Below are positions 47,611 through 59,805 of a stretch of 64,000 nt of DNA, piece after piece. The notes under the pieces are model-generated. The model worked only from the letters and a program-made list of their open reading frames with translations, searched no databases and had not been told where the DNA came from. The DNA lies in NCBI GenBank assembly GCA_008638375.1, contig CM018051.1, positions 14,477,969 through 14,541,968 on the forward strand. Reading direction: 5' to 3'. Within the stretch, counting starts at the first letter, position 1; each line of letters begins with the position of its first letter. Source of the DNA: Nyssa sinensis. Taxonomy: Eukaryota; Streptophyta; Magnoliopsida; Cornales; Nyssaceae. A program made the position numbers and the translations under genes.

Positions 47611-50600
47611 GTGTGTTAGGATCTCTATATATATAATGGCTTTGTTTGGTTGCTGAGAACATGTAAGAAAGGAAAAGGAAGCTCTATTTTTTGGATCCTG
47701 GATTAGCTGTTGTTTTGGGACGTTGAAAAATGAATACGTTAACTTGGCTGAAGCTAATATAACTCAAACTATGCATACCCCATGGCCTGAATTCATTCTT
47801 TTAAAGGCAAATTAGATTAAGAGGTGGCAATTTAGTTATCTAAGTTAGGTGATCTATGTCAGTTTTTTCTTAAGGTTTGAGTGTGAATGGGAATTAGTTA
47901 ATTTAATCTGTAATAGCATGATATAACGATACAAAGTAACTACTATGGGATTATTGGATTTGAAGTGTATCTATGTTTGAGATTTGGTCCTGTAACTGTA
48001 ATGCTTTGTTAGTTATATGGTGATGTTTTGGGCTTGCAACTTTCTGTGGTTTGTTTTGGGAAGTGGTCATATTAGTACTGAGGGTTTTAACCCCCCTTTT
48101 TGTTGTCGGTCTTTTCTTTGAAGTAAAAAAAAGCTATTGTTGAAAAGCACCCATGGGGGAAGATTTTAACTACTTGGCATTGTATAAGTTTAGTTATGGT
48201 GATCATGCAATATGGAGACGTGCTTAGGGATCATTGTTGCAAATCAGTAATTTAGTATTGCAGGTAAATCATTATTAAGTTTCAGTAATTTGGAATGGAG
48301 ATGATAAACTTAAAGGACTGTTTTTTCATTAGGATCTCTTCTAATAGAGATGGGTACGTGGCTGATTATATTTCTTGGGAGGTTTTGGTTTGGGCACCAT
48401 GCTTCAGGAAATTTTTTTAGGATTGGAAATTGGAGGATTTTTTGAGTTTGATGGGGACTCTTCAACAGATGAAACTTGTAAGGGTTATGGAGGATATGTT
48501 AAGATGGTCCTTGAATGGCTCAAGGAAATTTTCTGTTCAATCATATTATAGAGAGTTAACTTGAAGAGACTTGGAGGGTGATTTGGTGCTCTTGGGTTCC
48601 AGTTAAGGTTTTTTTTTTTTTTTCCTGATCGCTTAATTGGAAAGCCATATTGACTATGAATAATTTGAGGAAGAGAGATTTTCGATTGGCAAATAGTTGT
48701 TGCATGTGCAGAGTTGAAGAGGAGACTATTAGACATCTTTTTCTTCATTGTTCGGTGGTTAGGGATATTTGGTGCCTCCTCTTATCCTTGTTGGTTGTGT
48801 ATGGATTATGCCTGCTGGCTGCTGTAGTGAAGGATCTCCTTAATTGTTCGAGGGGAATCCATGTGCGGAAGACCATTAAGAAGGTGTGGAGGATAGCTCC
48901 ATCTTGTTTACTTTGGTGCCTTTGGATGAAGAGGAATATGTGAGTTTTTGAAGGGGAATAAATGACCTATTGTAAATTTAAAGATTAGTTTTTTTTTGAA
49001 AACATTATACTTTTGGGTAGTACCATAGTAGAGTCTTGCCCTATGTATATAGATTCATTCGGCTTTAATTTTTGTGTCGGCTCCTCATTTTATACGGGTT
49101 TGCTTCCCTTAGGTGATTTTAATTCACATACCTTTACTTATCCAAAAAAAAGAAAAAGAGCTTAAGGTGGTTTCAGCTATTCAATGGAGTGGAATTGCAA
49201 TAATAGTCAGTAGTTGGTGGAGTGCAAGTAGTGTGATTTGTTAAAAGACTTCCCATTAATACTTAAAAATAGCCTCATTTAAAATTGTCGTTTTAGGCTT
49301 CAAATTGTATTGAGCATTTGAGCTGACCCTGCTTTTACTTGTCTTGCCAAATCGTCAAGGTGGTATTGCAATGTTGATTATTCATGATCTTGAATGAAGG
49401 GCATCATAGGATAAACTCATACTATTGACTTCTATTTTAATGAAAAATTGAATAATTGGAGTTTAAATAAAATAACATATTTTACTTTATGTGATTAACT
49501 TTCTGACTCGAAAATAGAAAACGTTTTCTTTTCTAGGAAATGGTTTGGTGTTGGTGCAAGTGGTGTGAGGCTCCTCATAAGACTTGTACAGAGGGCTGCA
49601 GTATGATATTCAAATGACATCAATGGCTAAATTGTTGACATCTTTGATTTTTGAAAACTAAGTTGGTGAACTATCTTTAGGGATTTTGCATGTAGAGCAA
49701 TTAATTTCCCAGTAGCATGCTTTATAGACATAGTTTGCAGTTTTTTTTTTTTGATGGCTTTAAAGCTAAATTCTGAATTAGTCCAAATTGACAACTTTTG
49801 AGTTGAATTCTGACAAATAGTTGTATTCTAATCTTTTTCTTATCCTGTCTGGAAGAAGTGTAATGAATGTTTACAAACAATTTGTAGTCAATTTGATTTA
49901 AGAATCTTGTTCTTTTGGGGGCTGGTTAGTGACTATAGGCTATGAAGCACAGATACTCTATTTTAGTTCATGTGTCCGTGTTGGACACATGTCAGATACC
50001 GACATTATCGGACACTTCCTAAACACGTGTCTGGACACTTGAATCATGAATGTTGATGATTAAATAAAGAAGTTTTTTAATTTTTATTTAATGACTTTGT
50101 TATTTTAATATCTTAATAATTTTTTTAAAATTTGTTTGTTTTATAACAATTTTAATTGAAATAACATTAGGTTTTTATTATATGGTCATATAAGAAATAT
50201 AAAAAATTTATATATATTCAACGTGTCCCTAACGTGTTCGTGTCCTACTTTTTTGAGAAATAACGTGTCCGTGTCATATCTGTGTCCCGTGTCCGTATCT
50301 GTGCTTCTTAGATTATAAGTTAGTGGAGAGATGGGTTTTAGAGTTTGTGCTAGATCTAGTAAAGTGGTAAGAATTTGGAGTTAAAATTAGCAAGGAAGGA
50401 CAATATGTCAGGGCTTTGAGCAATACTCATGAATAGAAATGTGTGGTTTGTGGATGGTGGACCTTTTATGTTCTAGAGTAGAATGATTGAAGAGGGGAGG
50501 GTTAGGCATTGCAAAATAGGATTTCGGGGTAAAATATCATTAATAAAGTCTAATTGTGGGTTTAAAAGGCTTATAAGGAGCAGAAAACTAACTGATTGAA

Positions 50601-53600
50601 AAAAAGGAGCAGAAAATTGAAGAGAAGAAGAGAAGGAGAAGAAGATGCTAGGAAGTTCTCTAAGCATCTTAACCTTGTAGTGTCAATGTGTCTGACCAAC
50701 TAGTTGCATCTGCCTAAATCTAATAATTTTGGTCAACACAGGAAAACGTGGACTCTGCCTCTCCTACAGAAGAAAGTTTGCCATAAAGTTACTAACTTTA
50801 TACTCGAGGAAACAATGATCTGTTTTTCTTTGATACTCTCTCTCTCTCTCTCTCTCTCATCTCTACTCTCTCACACACACACCCACACACACCCACACCC
50901 ACACCCACACCCACATGTTACGTTATCGTCCCCCTTTTTCCCTGTTAAATTCTACATTACACCCACATGTTATGTCATTGCCCCCCCCTTTCTTTACTTG
51001 TTAAATTCTCATAATCTTGAAATATGATACTTGGACAAATTTATCTGATGTGGACAATTTAACTTTCAGGTTGGGCCTTGTTGCAACCATAAAGGTATGC
51101 TATCTACTCATCATTAAGAATTTTAGCATGCACATGTGGGCTGCCGCACAAATGCACACTTAGATGAAGGTCTTCACTCTGTATTTTTTTCAATAATTAT
51201 GTAGTGTAATAGGCGTATCATTCTTTTTATGTATGGATGATATAGCTGAATGAAGTTTTGGGATTTAAAGTGCAGTGAATTTCAAAATTAGTCTTGTCTA
51301 TTGAAACCAAATCATTATGCTTTAATGCAGCTTACTTTTTTTCACTTACTTTTCAACCATAAGAAATAAAATAGAAGTGAAGATTGTTGTAACAAGATCT
51401 TTGTCTTGACCTGGTTCTAAGTCTACTTGAGATTTGAGTTCTATTTTTCGTTTCCTTATTATGGGTCAGCAAAGAGCTTCTTTAATTGTTGATCTATGTA
51501 CCTGTGTATGGAGAAAAATGTTTAAGCATAACTTTGTAGGATGACTGTCTATGGTTTAGGCATGTGAACAATGGCTACAGCTCCACAGAAAATGTTTCTT
51601 TGTGAATGCTATAATTCTTTGGGATATTAATTACAAAGTTAACTGTGAGATTAAAATAAAGTCGGTAACATGAGTGCCATGTCTTTTACTTGAGGGGTGA
51701 AGTGGATTCTCGATCCATTCAACACACCTTGGTTTGCCACTACATCAATTTATCTTATGTTATTGATCACATTGTAGTATTTTATTTTGTCAATACTAGG
51801 TCATCTATGCTATTATCTAAAGTGTGGATAAGGGGAACCCGGAAAGTTGTCTTGTAGAACACACTCTTCCTAATTGTTACTCAATTTATATTATTTGAAA
51901 ATTGATGCTTTTGGGTATTGAGTTCATCATGCATTGCTCTGTCACATGTCAGTACCTCATTGACTACAGGCTGGAATAATATACATCAAGAACAGTGTAT
52001 CATCTAATCACCTATTGACATGTGGACCAATAGTCGTTCGGCACGTGTCCATTTACAAGGGGATCTTTTTGGTTTTGTGTGGATTAACACACGCTGTGCC
52101 CTAGAGTAGTCATGGAATTCTGATGAGGTTATCTCGAGATTAGCTCATCTTCTAGACGAGCCAATCCTCTCGGGCTTTATCTCTCTGGATTGAGCCAATC
52201 CTTGTTCCTTGAGTAGGCTCGTAATTGGTGATTGCCTTGATGCTTGATCCCCATCTTATACTTATCGAATGGTATTCACCCTAACATTTTATGTTTGCCT
52301 AAGGCTAGGACGAGATCTTAGGAAATTCTTTGAGTTCGATCATGGTATGGTTCTTGTGCTGCGTCATAGTCCCTCTTAACAGATTCTTAGGGTTATGGGG
52401 CTTGGTAGCTAAAATTGAGTTCGCTAAGGTTTGCCTTTCCCAGTCTCCTTGGTTCCACAAAAATCCTTTTCCATAAAGAAAGAGATATCATTTTTAGCAT
52501 CTTCTTGAACACCGGGAATATTGCCATCATCGTCTTTCATTCATGTACATTTATCACGTGCCATTCAAGCTAACCACATGCAACAACCACTATATATAGC
52601 CTTGCCCCACACTTTTTTGAAATCAAATTTTCAGTACTTTGCTTTGCGTATGAGAAGTACACCTGTATGGTCTCTTATAAATGTCTCGGGTTGGACTTGT
52701 ACTTCTGCCTTATTCTCTCTAAATTGCCTCAACTTTCACCCTCCACATTACTGCCGGAATCTTAGCTATCCTATGTGCAATTGCAACTTTGGCGCAGACC
52801 ACTCCCCCATTCTGCCTCTCGTCAATTATGGTTATAACAAAAAACTTCAATCCAAATGTCTATTTAAGGAGATTTAGGATCCTCTTGAGCCATTTGGATT
52901 GAATAAATTTTTGAACGACTAACACAACATGAAAATGTGAATGGAGTTGAACATGTCGAATTCCTTGAAAACCAAGTAACACAGGGATTACTCACCCAAC
53001 AAGAGAAGAAATCTCTAAATTTGAAATCGTATATATTATTGAAAAGCTATATAATAAGAGTCTATTACATTATATTTATAGAGCTAGACTACTACTTTGA
53101 ATAAGGAACTACTTAATTCTTATACTGATTATATTTCTCCTAACAGAAGTAGGAAATAGAGAAATGAGGAAAAAAAATCAAAATTGAAAATTAAAGAATC
53201 CTATACTAACTTTGAAACAAAATACATGTTTTTGCCAAGTACCATATCTGTTTTACATCAGACTCCCTAACTTGAAAAGAACTCGTCATCGAGTTAACTA
53301 AATATATGCGACCTCGAACTCGTTTGTAACTCGGTAATAATGATTGAATCTCCATGAGAACAATTGAAAACTTGATGATTTATCATTTTGGATCATTTAT
53401 GAAGTCTGTGACTGTTATGTTAACTCTTGTTTTGGAGTCAATAATGATCCCGTAATGAAACAAGAAAAATATTCTTCTTGATCCACTACAATTTTCAATC
53501 TTCTCATAATCACCAAAATCATCTTGTGGTGCTTCAAATTCATTCTCATCTATAACGTAGAGTCATTGACTACTTCCACGGGAATCTCTTACTTCTCTAC

Positions 53601-56600
53601 CATAGTATTTAAATTTCTATGATCTTTCTCTTCCATAATAAAGTTTGTTGAATCTATTGGTGTTACTAGATCCACACTTTTATATATTAATTATGGACTT
53701 TCTTCTTCTTTTTGCACAATAGGTGTTTCAATTAATTCCTTCTCTTTATCCTTTGCACCAACTGTTTTAACAATATCAATAGAAATAAATTTAACTTTAT
53801 TTTCTTTTAATTCCTTGTAATTGTCTTCAATTGATGAAAGAACTTGAACTGCGCTATCTATGAAAAGAGAGTCCTCTACTAGAACGTGGACTTTTTTTAA
53901 TGGTTGAATATCTGTAACCGTATCAGTCAAAGTTCTGTCAACAATTTTAGATTTTGCTTGTGGTTTTTTCTTGGTGCAAAGAATAGGTTTTGGAGTTTCT
54001 TCTTTGTTCTCAAAGATTCGTTGCAGCACTCTAACATAATCCTAAGTTGGTCTATATTTATCTTCTACAATCTACAAATAATGTTTTGGCAAAAATCTAT
54101 CCATCAAGCACCTCATCATTCTTGGCCATGGACGAATGTACTTTTTACCTTGTAGTTGTCTACACCTTTGTAAATCAAACCACCGCCTTTTGCTAATCCT
54201 ATAAGTTTATTTTCAGCCTAAAAATATTGATTGATTCAGCCCCAAAACGTGAAAGGAGTTTGAACATGTTGAATTTCTTGAAAACAAAGTAACACGAGAA
54301 TTATTCACCTAATGAGAGAAGAAATCTCTAAATTTGAAATCTGATATATTATTGAAAAATTGTATAAGAAGAGTCTATTACATTATATTTATAGAGCTAG
54401 ACTACTACTTTGAATTGAAAACTATTAATTCTTATACTTCCTATATTACTCCAAATTAGGAAATAAAGAAATTAGGAAAAAAATCAAAATAAAAAACTAA
54501 AGAATCATATAATAACTCTGAAACAATATACATGTTTTTGGCCGGTACCATATGTCCTACATCAACGATTTACCTCACCAATCTCAGTATGGAATTAGCC
54601 ATAAGAATTTAAAGCAACTAGCTTCCATTAGTGTATGAAGCATCCTTAAATGTTTTTACATTGTCGAAAAAAAAAAATTGACATTCAAAGAGTAAGCGTT
54701 TGAAATTAAATGACTGTAATAATCAAGTTTTTGGTAGATAAAGACTTATATGTAGGTGATGAGCATTTTGTTCACATAAACTATTGGTATCAAATTAAGA
54801 GGATTTATTATTTCATAAATTATAGAGTGGTCCATAAGAGGTGATTATATTAGGCGGGATGGTTTTATAAAGGTTTTTAGTTGTACCTATTAAAAAAAGG
54901 ATTTTTAGTTGTAATTGGGGTTTGATAATAAAGCCTATAGATAGACCTAGATATGGAATTATAGGATGATGGTGAATGAACCTATGCTTTGAGCCATTTT
55001 GATTTCATTGGTGGGCTGAGGTCATTCAAAAGGTCCCGTGAGAGAATCCGATATTTTTTTCCCTTTTCTTCTTCTTGCTTGTAATTGAATCCATTGGCTT
55101 TATCATCTTCTCTCGATTTGTATTTGATATTCACATTGTTACCATTCGGGACACCAATTATGAATTCTGGAATTGGTTCCAATCAAAGGTGATATAGGGT
55201 TTTGTCTTATAATGTTATAGGGGTGTTATTCACATCTAATAAGCACGGTTACGGACATGGGACACAGATATGACATGACACCGACATGTAGAAACGTCAT
55301 TTATAAAAAAAGTAGGACACGGACACGTTAGGGACATATTGAATATATGTAATTTTTTTTTATATTTTTATATGACCATATAATAAAAATCTAACGTTAT
55401 TTAAATTAAATTTGGTATAAAAACACACAAATTACAAAAATATTATTAAGATATTAAAATAACAATGTTATTAAATAAAAATTTAAGAACTTCTTCATTT
55501 AATCATCAACTTTCATGATTCAAGTTTCAAAACAAATTTACTAACTATTACATAGAACATATATATATGTATATATAACCAAAAAAAGAACCAAAGAGGA
55601 GAGGAGAAAACGAGGAAAATCTAAAAAAAGAAGGAAAAATTAGAAATGTGTTCATAAGAGGTTCGGAATGTGTCAGAAATTAAGAAAAAGTAAAAAAAAT
55701 TAGGACACTTTTTTTGCGTGTCCGATAAGTGTCCGATACGGACACACGAGCCTAAATAGAGTGTCTGTGCTTCATAGATCTACATTATGGACCACTCTAA
55801 AAGTTGAGTGATCCATAATAGGTGACACCCAAATATGAATTTTGGAATTGGTTTAAATCTAACGTGATATAGGATTTGGTTAATGGGAATTTGCTTTACC
55901 CATAAAATTATACTCGATACAATTTGACATAGTTTGTTGTACATATACGACAAAAGTCTAAACATATCAAACCTAAATTAACGAGAAAGGACAAACATTG
56001 TTAACTAAAAAGAAAGGTGGTTAAAATTGGGATCTTACAATGAATTGATGGGAGGGTTCTTAGGATCGGATCGTAGGATTGGATTGAGAATAAGATTCTA
56101 CAAAATGAGACTGGTATTTTTGCATCTTAAGCAGTGTTGTCAAAGGCGATCGCCTAGGCGATTGGGCGAGGTGATTTTCAATGATATTGCCTTAACATGT
56201 TCTAGGCTAGGCGTCTTCAAAGAGGCGATCGCCTGACACCTAGGCGATCGCCTTAAGCAAGGCGAGAGGCGACCTGACGATGACCTTTTTAATTGTAACG
56301 TATTTTACTTGTATGTCCTTTATGTTTATAATGTTTATATACTTATTTAACAATTCTGTAAGAGACATGTCAATATAAAATAACATAGTTGTAATTCAGA
56401 AGTATGATTGTCTGATCTATTATAGTGATAAAAGTATTATTATCAAACATAAAACTAGCCTCATAAATAGTTAAATTATTTGAGATGCTGCAAAAAATTT
56501 AAAGTTTTGGGAAAAGTAACACTTTCAACATATAACAATTTGAAGGATTGACATTTTTTTTTTTTTATAACCAGCCAACTATCGTCATTCTTTACAAAAT

Positions 56601-57549
56601 CTGAGCGTGGCCACTAAGAAACATCTTTTCTCTATCAACCAAATTGATCACCTATATAAGAGGTCTTCCCAACATAGGCATAATTTTTTGAGAGTTAGTT
56701 TAGATGTCTATGAGATTAGACCTATAATGTCTTCCATATTATTAGGACTAGCAAATAAGACTTGGATAAATTTAGAAGAAAAAAAAGCACTAAAGCTCAA
56801 AATGGTTATATCGCTTATATACGTCATATGTAATTTTTAGATTGAACTTTTTAGTGTTACTATAATGATAAGATATTATTTAACTTAGAATAAATTGACT
56901 TTTAACGTGTAATATATTTTTTTGATTACTTTTATTAGTTAGTGCCTTGCTTCACTCAGGCTAGTGCTTTTTTTTCGCTTCGCTTTTCAGGCAATGTAAG
57001 ACCTTAGTGTCTTAAGGGCACCTTTCAGATTTAATTACACCGATCTTAAGGATCCTTAAAAATACACAATTAGTAAATTTATCGGGATCCTACAATGGAT
57101 AGATGGGAGGGAGGGTCCTTAGGATCGCAATGGAGGATTGGATTGAGAATCAATTGAGAAAACTAATATCAACTAATATTTTTGCATTTTAAGCATCCTT
57201 AAAATACATGATGAATAAGTTTAAAACTCATGGAAAAATATGTAAGAATTATAAGAAACATTTAGAGTGCAAAAGCTTCTACTAGTCCTAATATTTTTTT
57301 AGTATTACTATAACAAATGTTTTATTTATATAAAATTTAACTAAGATAACACATTAAAATATTAGATGTGCTAAAATATTTAATTTACATAAGAGGAAAA
57401 CTTTTATCTTAGAATATTTGGGTCTCTCAGGTCATGGAAGGCTCTATAATAGAACCTATGACGTAGGGGAAAAAATTAGCACTTGGATGAATTTAGTAGA
57501 AGAGACCAATTGGTTCAAAACAAGCTAATTGGGTTTGTGTGTAGGGGAG

Positions 57550-57583
<34 letters not shown>

Positions 57584-59633
57584 CTAATTAGCCTAAAGTA
57601 ATTTTTTTAAAGGGCAATATCGAACCTATACTAGTCGTAATAAAGATTTAAATGACTTAAATTAATGGGTATCACACTTGACTAGTCTAAAACTAATTAA
57701 AACATTCCAATAGTGAAAATGTGAAGAAAGTTTTAAAATACTTGTCTCATTTAGGATATTTAAGTAAACCTTGGTATATGTTTTATGATATTATTATAGT
57801 CTTGGACTATGATAACTTATCACAGACACATGCGAGAATAATAGTATATGGTTATATTGTAGGATCAGTAAAATTGGGAGTCAACTCGGGGACCCTAGTG
57901 AGTAGTGATCTTATAGGATTTTATAAGGATTCTACACTTCAGGGATTTTTGATGGGATCTGGATTGATTTAGTATTTTTGGATCCTAAAATCTAGGATCG
58001 TAGGAATTGGGATTTTAACAAACATGCTAAAAAGTATACCAGATGTCCCATATTTAGGAGGGAGAAGATCTTACAAAAAAAAGGAGGAAGAAGATCAAGA
58101 AGAAAAATACTCGAGTAATTGGGCAACTTGATTAACAGCTTCGATATTCATTAGCTGATCTCCTGGCCATGGGAAAACCACACCTGTGATTTGAACCGCA
58201 TCACTCTCCAACTATGTCATTTGTATAAGCCTAACCCATTTTCCCTGCATTTTAAAGCATATGGCATACCACATTCCGTTCCTGTCCTGCATACCATAAC
58301 AAGTAACAAGAGGATGTCTATTTGTAAGTAATTATGCTCCTCCTGTCCCTTCCCCTGCAAAGAAATATCAGAAAAGGAAGATAAATAAAGGCAGTATTAA
58401 CTTTAATCAAATTTCTTCGTCTACTATTATAAAAAAAAAAACAATATCAAGATCTAGATTGATATAACCTCACATTCAAATCCTTTGGTCTTGCTTCAAT
58501 CTGAATTTTTGATGAGTGGAGCTAGTTATATATATAGTTCACTCTAACTTGTGGGGTGGGCTTACATTGTTTGTTGATTTTGTATTGAAGTATTCAAAAC
58601 TGTGATCAACTCCACATTTGGTGCTTTCAGTTTGATTCAATCAGTTGAACACTTGACCTTTTCCTTGTTTATATTTATATATGGATTGTATATGTGGCCT
58701 TGTGATCTGGTTTTTCCTTATGCATGCACAAGACACTTGGCTAATACCTAGTTTTTGATGCAAGAATTTGATACAAGATATCACCAAGCTGTAGTTTTAG
58801 ATGTGATAGTTCTAACTTTTTTGTTGCTTTTTGGCCTTTGAGATTGTTTAGGAGTTTTAGTACTACTGCTGTGCTGAACTAGTCCTATGATGGTTCTTTT
58901 CAACTCTAAGATTGTCCCCCCCTCCCTTTCTATGCCTGAACGATATTCTTCATTTGTTACTGTTCCTTTAATAATTGAAAAGGATTTCCCATTATGTTGC
59001 ATGTACCTTTAATACGATGCATTCATAAACTACTTAAAAAATGTGTTCATAAAATACTTGTAAAAAAAAAAGTGTTCATAAAAGACTTGGGCAATAGATG
59101 GATTTCTTTGTCACTGATTTTTTTCCTTCCATAGTTTGTCTCCATTCAATTTGAATGCTCTACCTTTTCCTGACGGTGTATTTATTATTTGTTTTGAAGG
59201 ATCGAGCTAATGAGATATACAAGAAGGTAGAAGACCAAAAATCTAGTAGAGGAAGAAACCAAGATGCAATATTGGCTGCTTGCTTGTACATTGCTTGTCG
59301 ACAAGAAGACAAGCCACGCACTGTAAAGGGTACAACCTAAGATTCTTTTAACATCTGGATGCTTCCTGATTAATCTCTTTATGCAAATGAGCTTTCCTTG
59401 AACTTGTGGATTTCAACTAGAAATTTGCTCTGTTGCCAATGGAGCGACAAAGAAGGAAATTGGCCGAGCAAAAGAATACATAGTGAAACAACTAGAGCTT
59501 GAGAAGGGTCAATCGGTGGAGATGGGAACTATACATGCTGGGGATTTTATGGTGAGGTTTTTGTGAAATCAACCACTATTTTTTATTTTGTTATGGATAT
59601 TACGGGGCAGTGTTTTTATATTTTTTTCCCGTA

Positions 59634-59669
<36 letters not shown>

Positions 59670-59805
59670 GTTGTTTCTTGTATTTCTGCCACTGACACAA
59701 ATCTTAAATTCTTTAGAGGCGCTTTTGTTCAAATCTTGGTATGACCAACCAGGCAGTCAAAGCTGCCCAAGAAGCTGTCCAGAAATCTGAAGAGTTTGAC
59801 ATAAG
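47258..59805 (+). CDS. TFIIB: Transcription initiation factor IIB (TFIIB), exons 1-5; 3' end beyond the window
   Basis: General RNA polymerase II factor that bridges TBP-bound promoter DNA and the polymerase in the nucleus. Joined exons are 47258-47610, 51070-51094, 59200-59329, 59421-59551 and 59717-59805, all with GT-AG borders and compatible phases. They encode 242 residues. Residues 6, 9, 26 and 29 (CSDC and CSEC) are the zinc ribbon. The B-reader/linker includes [12 protein letters not shown] and GGPTNPLL. The first cyclin-like repeat runs from about residue 105 ([61 protein letters not shown]) to about 205, and the second begins near 214 ([18 protein letters not shown]). Plant TFIIB is about 310 residues, so about 70 lie beyond position 64000. 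The sequence looks intact and functional. It is closer to canonical TFIIB than to BRF or pBRP, because it keeps the typical zinc ribbon and core order. Confidence 0.95.
48328..49160 (+). pseudogene. L1-type LINE 3' fragment (zf-RVT region)
   Basis: A decayed 3' end of a plant L1-type ORF2. The reading starts near [11 protein letters not shown] and passes DWKLEDF and [19 protein letters not shown]. After frame changes come [32 protein letters not shown] and [12 protein letters not shown], which form the reverse-transcriptase zinc-binding domain with its CxxC...HxxxxC residues. The A-rich end (CCAAAAAAAAGAAAAAG) lies near 49142. The RT itself is missing, so it is a 5'-truncated insertion in intron 1, sense to TFIIB. 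Confidence 0.85.
49943..50308. mobile_element. GTGTCC-rich TIR element, ~365 bp
   Basis: The termini GAAGCACAGATAC and GTATCTGTGCTTC are perfect inverted repeats. The body has many CGTGTCCGTGT-like strings and an AT-rich centre. An inverted copy lies at 55237-55782. Non-coding; superfamily not determined. Confidence 0.8.
50836..50915. repeat. (CT)n and (AC)n microsatellite
   Basis: A CT run (about 50836-50858) is followed by an AC/CCCACA run (about 50871-50915) in intron 1, shortly before exon 2. Confidence 0.9.
51070..51094 (+). CDS. TFIIB: TFIIB exon 2 (25 nt)
   Basis: Completes Arg118 and encodes LGLVATIK, between acceptor TTTCAG and donor GTATGC. Those residues belong to the first cyclin repeat and join to DRANEIYKK in exon 3. 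Skipping it would shift the frame. Confidence 0.93.
52938..54564 (-). mobile_element. Non-autonomous LTR retrotransposon, reverse orientation
   Basis: Two direct repeats of about 320 bp (52938-53260 and 54250-54564) share TTGAAAACMAAGTAACAC, AGAAGAAATCTCTAAATTTG and AGAGCTAGACTACTACTTTG. Each begins TG and ends ATCA. Read on the minus strand, a gag-like stretch lies after the first LTR near 54180-54100 ([15 protein letters not shown], then [12 protein letters not shown]), followed by a Lys/Glu-rich frame (54029-53691). RT and integrase are absent. AGTTAGGGAGTC on the minus strand beside the other LTR is a plausible polypurine tract. A target duplication is not clear. Confidence 0.7.
55140..55236. 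repeat. Part of a local direct repeat flanking the TIR element
   Basis: AATTMTGAATTYTGGAATTGGTT and GTGATATAGGRTTT occur here and again at about 55827-55885, on the other side of the TIR element, each preceded by a GAGTGRTCCATAA-type string (54825 and 55804). The origin is unknown. Confidence 0.5.
55237..55782. mobile_element. GTGTCC-rich TIR element, inverted second copy
   Basis: This is the reverse complement of the 49943-50308 family. It starts AAGCACGGTTACGG and GGACACAGATATGAC, and ends GTGTCTGTGCTTC. It is longer than the first copy because of an extra AT-rich block at about 55560-55690. Non-coding. Confidence 0.75.
56030..56135. repeat. ~105 bp direct repeat, left copy
   Basis: Contains GATGGGAGGGTTCTTAGGAT and GATTGGATTGAGAAT and ends TTTTTGCATCTTAAG. 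It is repeated at about 57088-57195 on the other side of the hAT-like element. Confidence 0.65.
56136..57005. mobile_element. hAT-like element with GCGATCGC-rich end, ~870 bp
   Basis: It begins near CAGTGTTGTCAAAGGCGATC, an end I associate with plant hAT-type elements. It carries several self-complementary GGCGATCGCC blocks within the first 140 bases. The right end (GCCTTGCTTCACTCAGGCTAGTGC, then TTCAGGCAATG) is only weakly complementary. The open frame 56607-56840 has no recognised domain. Borders are uncertain. Confidence 0.45.
57088..57195. repeat. ~105 bp direct repeat, right copy
   Basis: Matches 56030-56135 (GATGGGAGGGAGGGTCCTTA, GATTGGATTGAGAAT, TTTTTGCATTTTAAG). A more distant echo lies near 57880-58010. 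Confidence 0.6.
57551..57583. repeat. (AG)n microsatellite
   Basis: About 16 AG units in intron 2. Confidence 0.95.
59200..59329 (+). CDS. TFIIB: TFIIB exon 3
   Basis: [20 protein letters not shown] through QEDKPRTVK, entered in phase 0. It leaves in phase 1 (G|AA for Glu170) at GTACAACC. It carries the core of the first cyclin repeat. Confidence 0.95.
59421..59551 (+). CDS. TFIIB: TFIIB exon 4
   Basis: Follows acceptor CAACTAG. It encodes [20 protein letters not shown] through GTIHAGDFM and ends in phase 0 before GTGAGG. Intron 3 is only 91 bases. Confidence 0.95.
59552..59716 (+). other. TFIIB intron 4 with (TA)n microsatellite
   Basis: A 165-base intron with donor GTGAGG and acceptor TTTAG. 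A (TA)n run occupies about 59638-59666. Confidence 0.9.
59717..59805 (+). CDS. TFIIB: TFIIB exon 5
   Basis: Encodes [20 protein letters not shown] through SEEFDI plus two bases of the next codon, before donor GTAATT. It opens the second cyclin repeat. The following exon should begin with the third base of an Arg codon and is not found before position 64000. Confidence 0.94.

Larger units (their letters stand above)
47611..51069 (+). other. TFIIB intron 1 (3.46 kb)
   Basis: Donor GTGTGT, acceptor TTTCAG. It contains a LINE fragment, a GTGTCC-rich TIR element and a (CT)n(AC)n microsatellite, and otherwise no gene. Confidence 0.9.
51095..59199 (+). other. TFIIB intron 2 (8.1 kb)
   Basis: Donor GTATGC, acceptor TTGAAG. 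It contains an LTR element in reverse orientation, a second GTGTCC-rich TIR element, a hAT-like element and several repeats, and otherwise no gene. The frame 52521-52877 has no recognised domain. Confidence 0.9.

Noticed and set aside
46911..47662. Minus-strand and alternate-frame open frames over and before TFIIB exon 1 (46911-47258, 47255-47662, 47269-47601, 47322-47504, 47386-47607)
   Set aside because: They are shadows of the GC-rich TFIIB exon and its 5' UTR; none has a recognisable domain, while the sense frame has the zinc ribbon.
48485..48748. Minus-strand frame over the LINE fragment in intron 1
   Set aside because: Shadow of the sense-strand zf-RVT sequence, which has recognisable motifs.
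52015..52900. Possible gene or LTR in intron 2 (frame 52521-52877)
   Set aside because: The frame has no recognised domain, and no second copy or inverted or direct termini could be found in the window.
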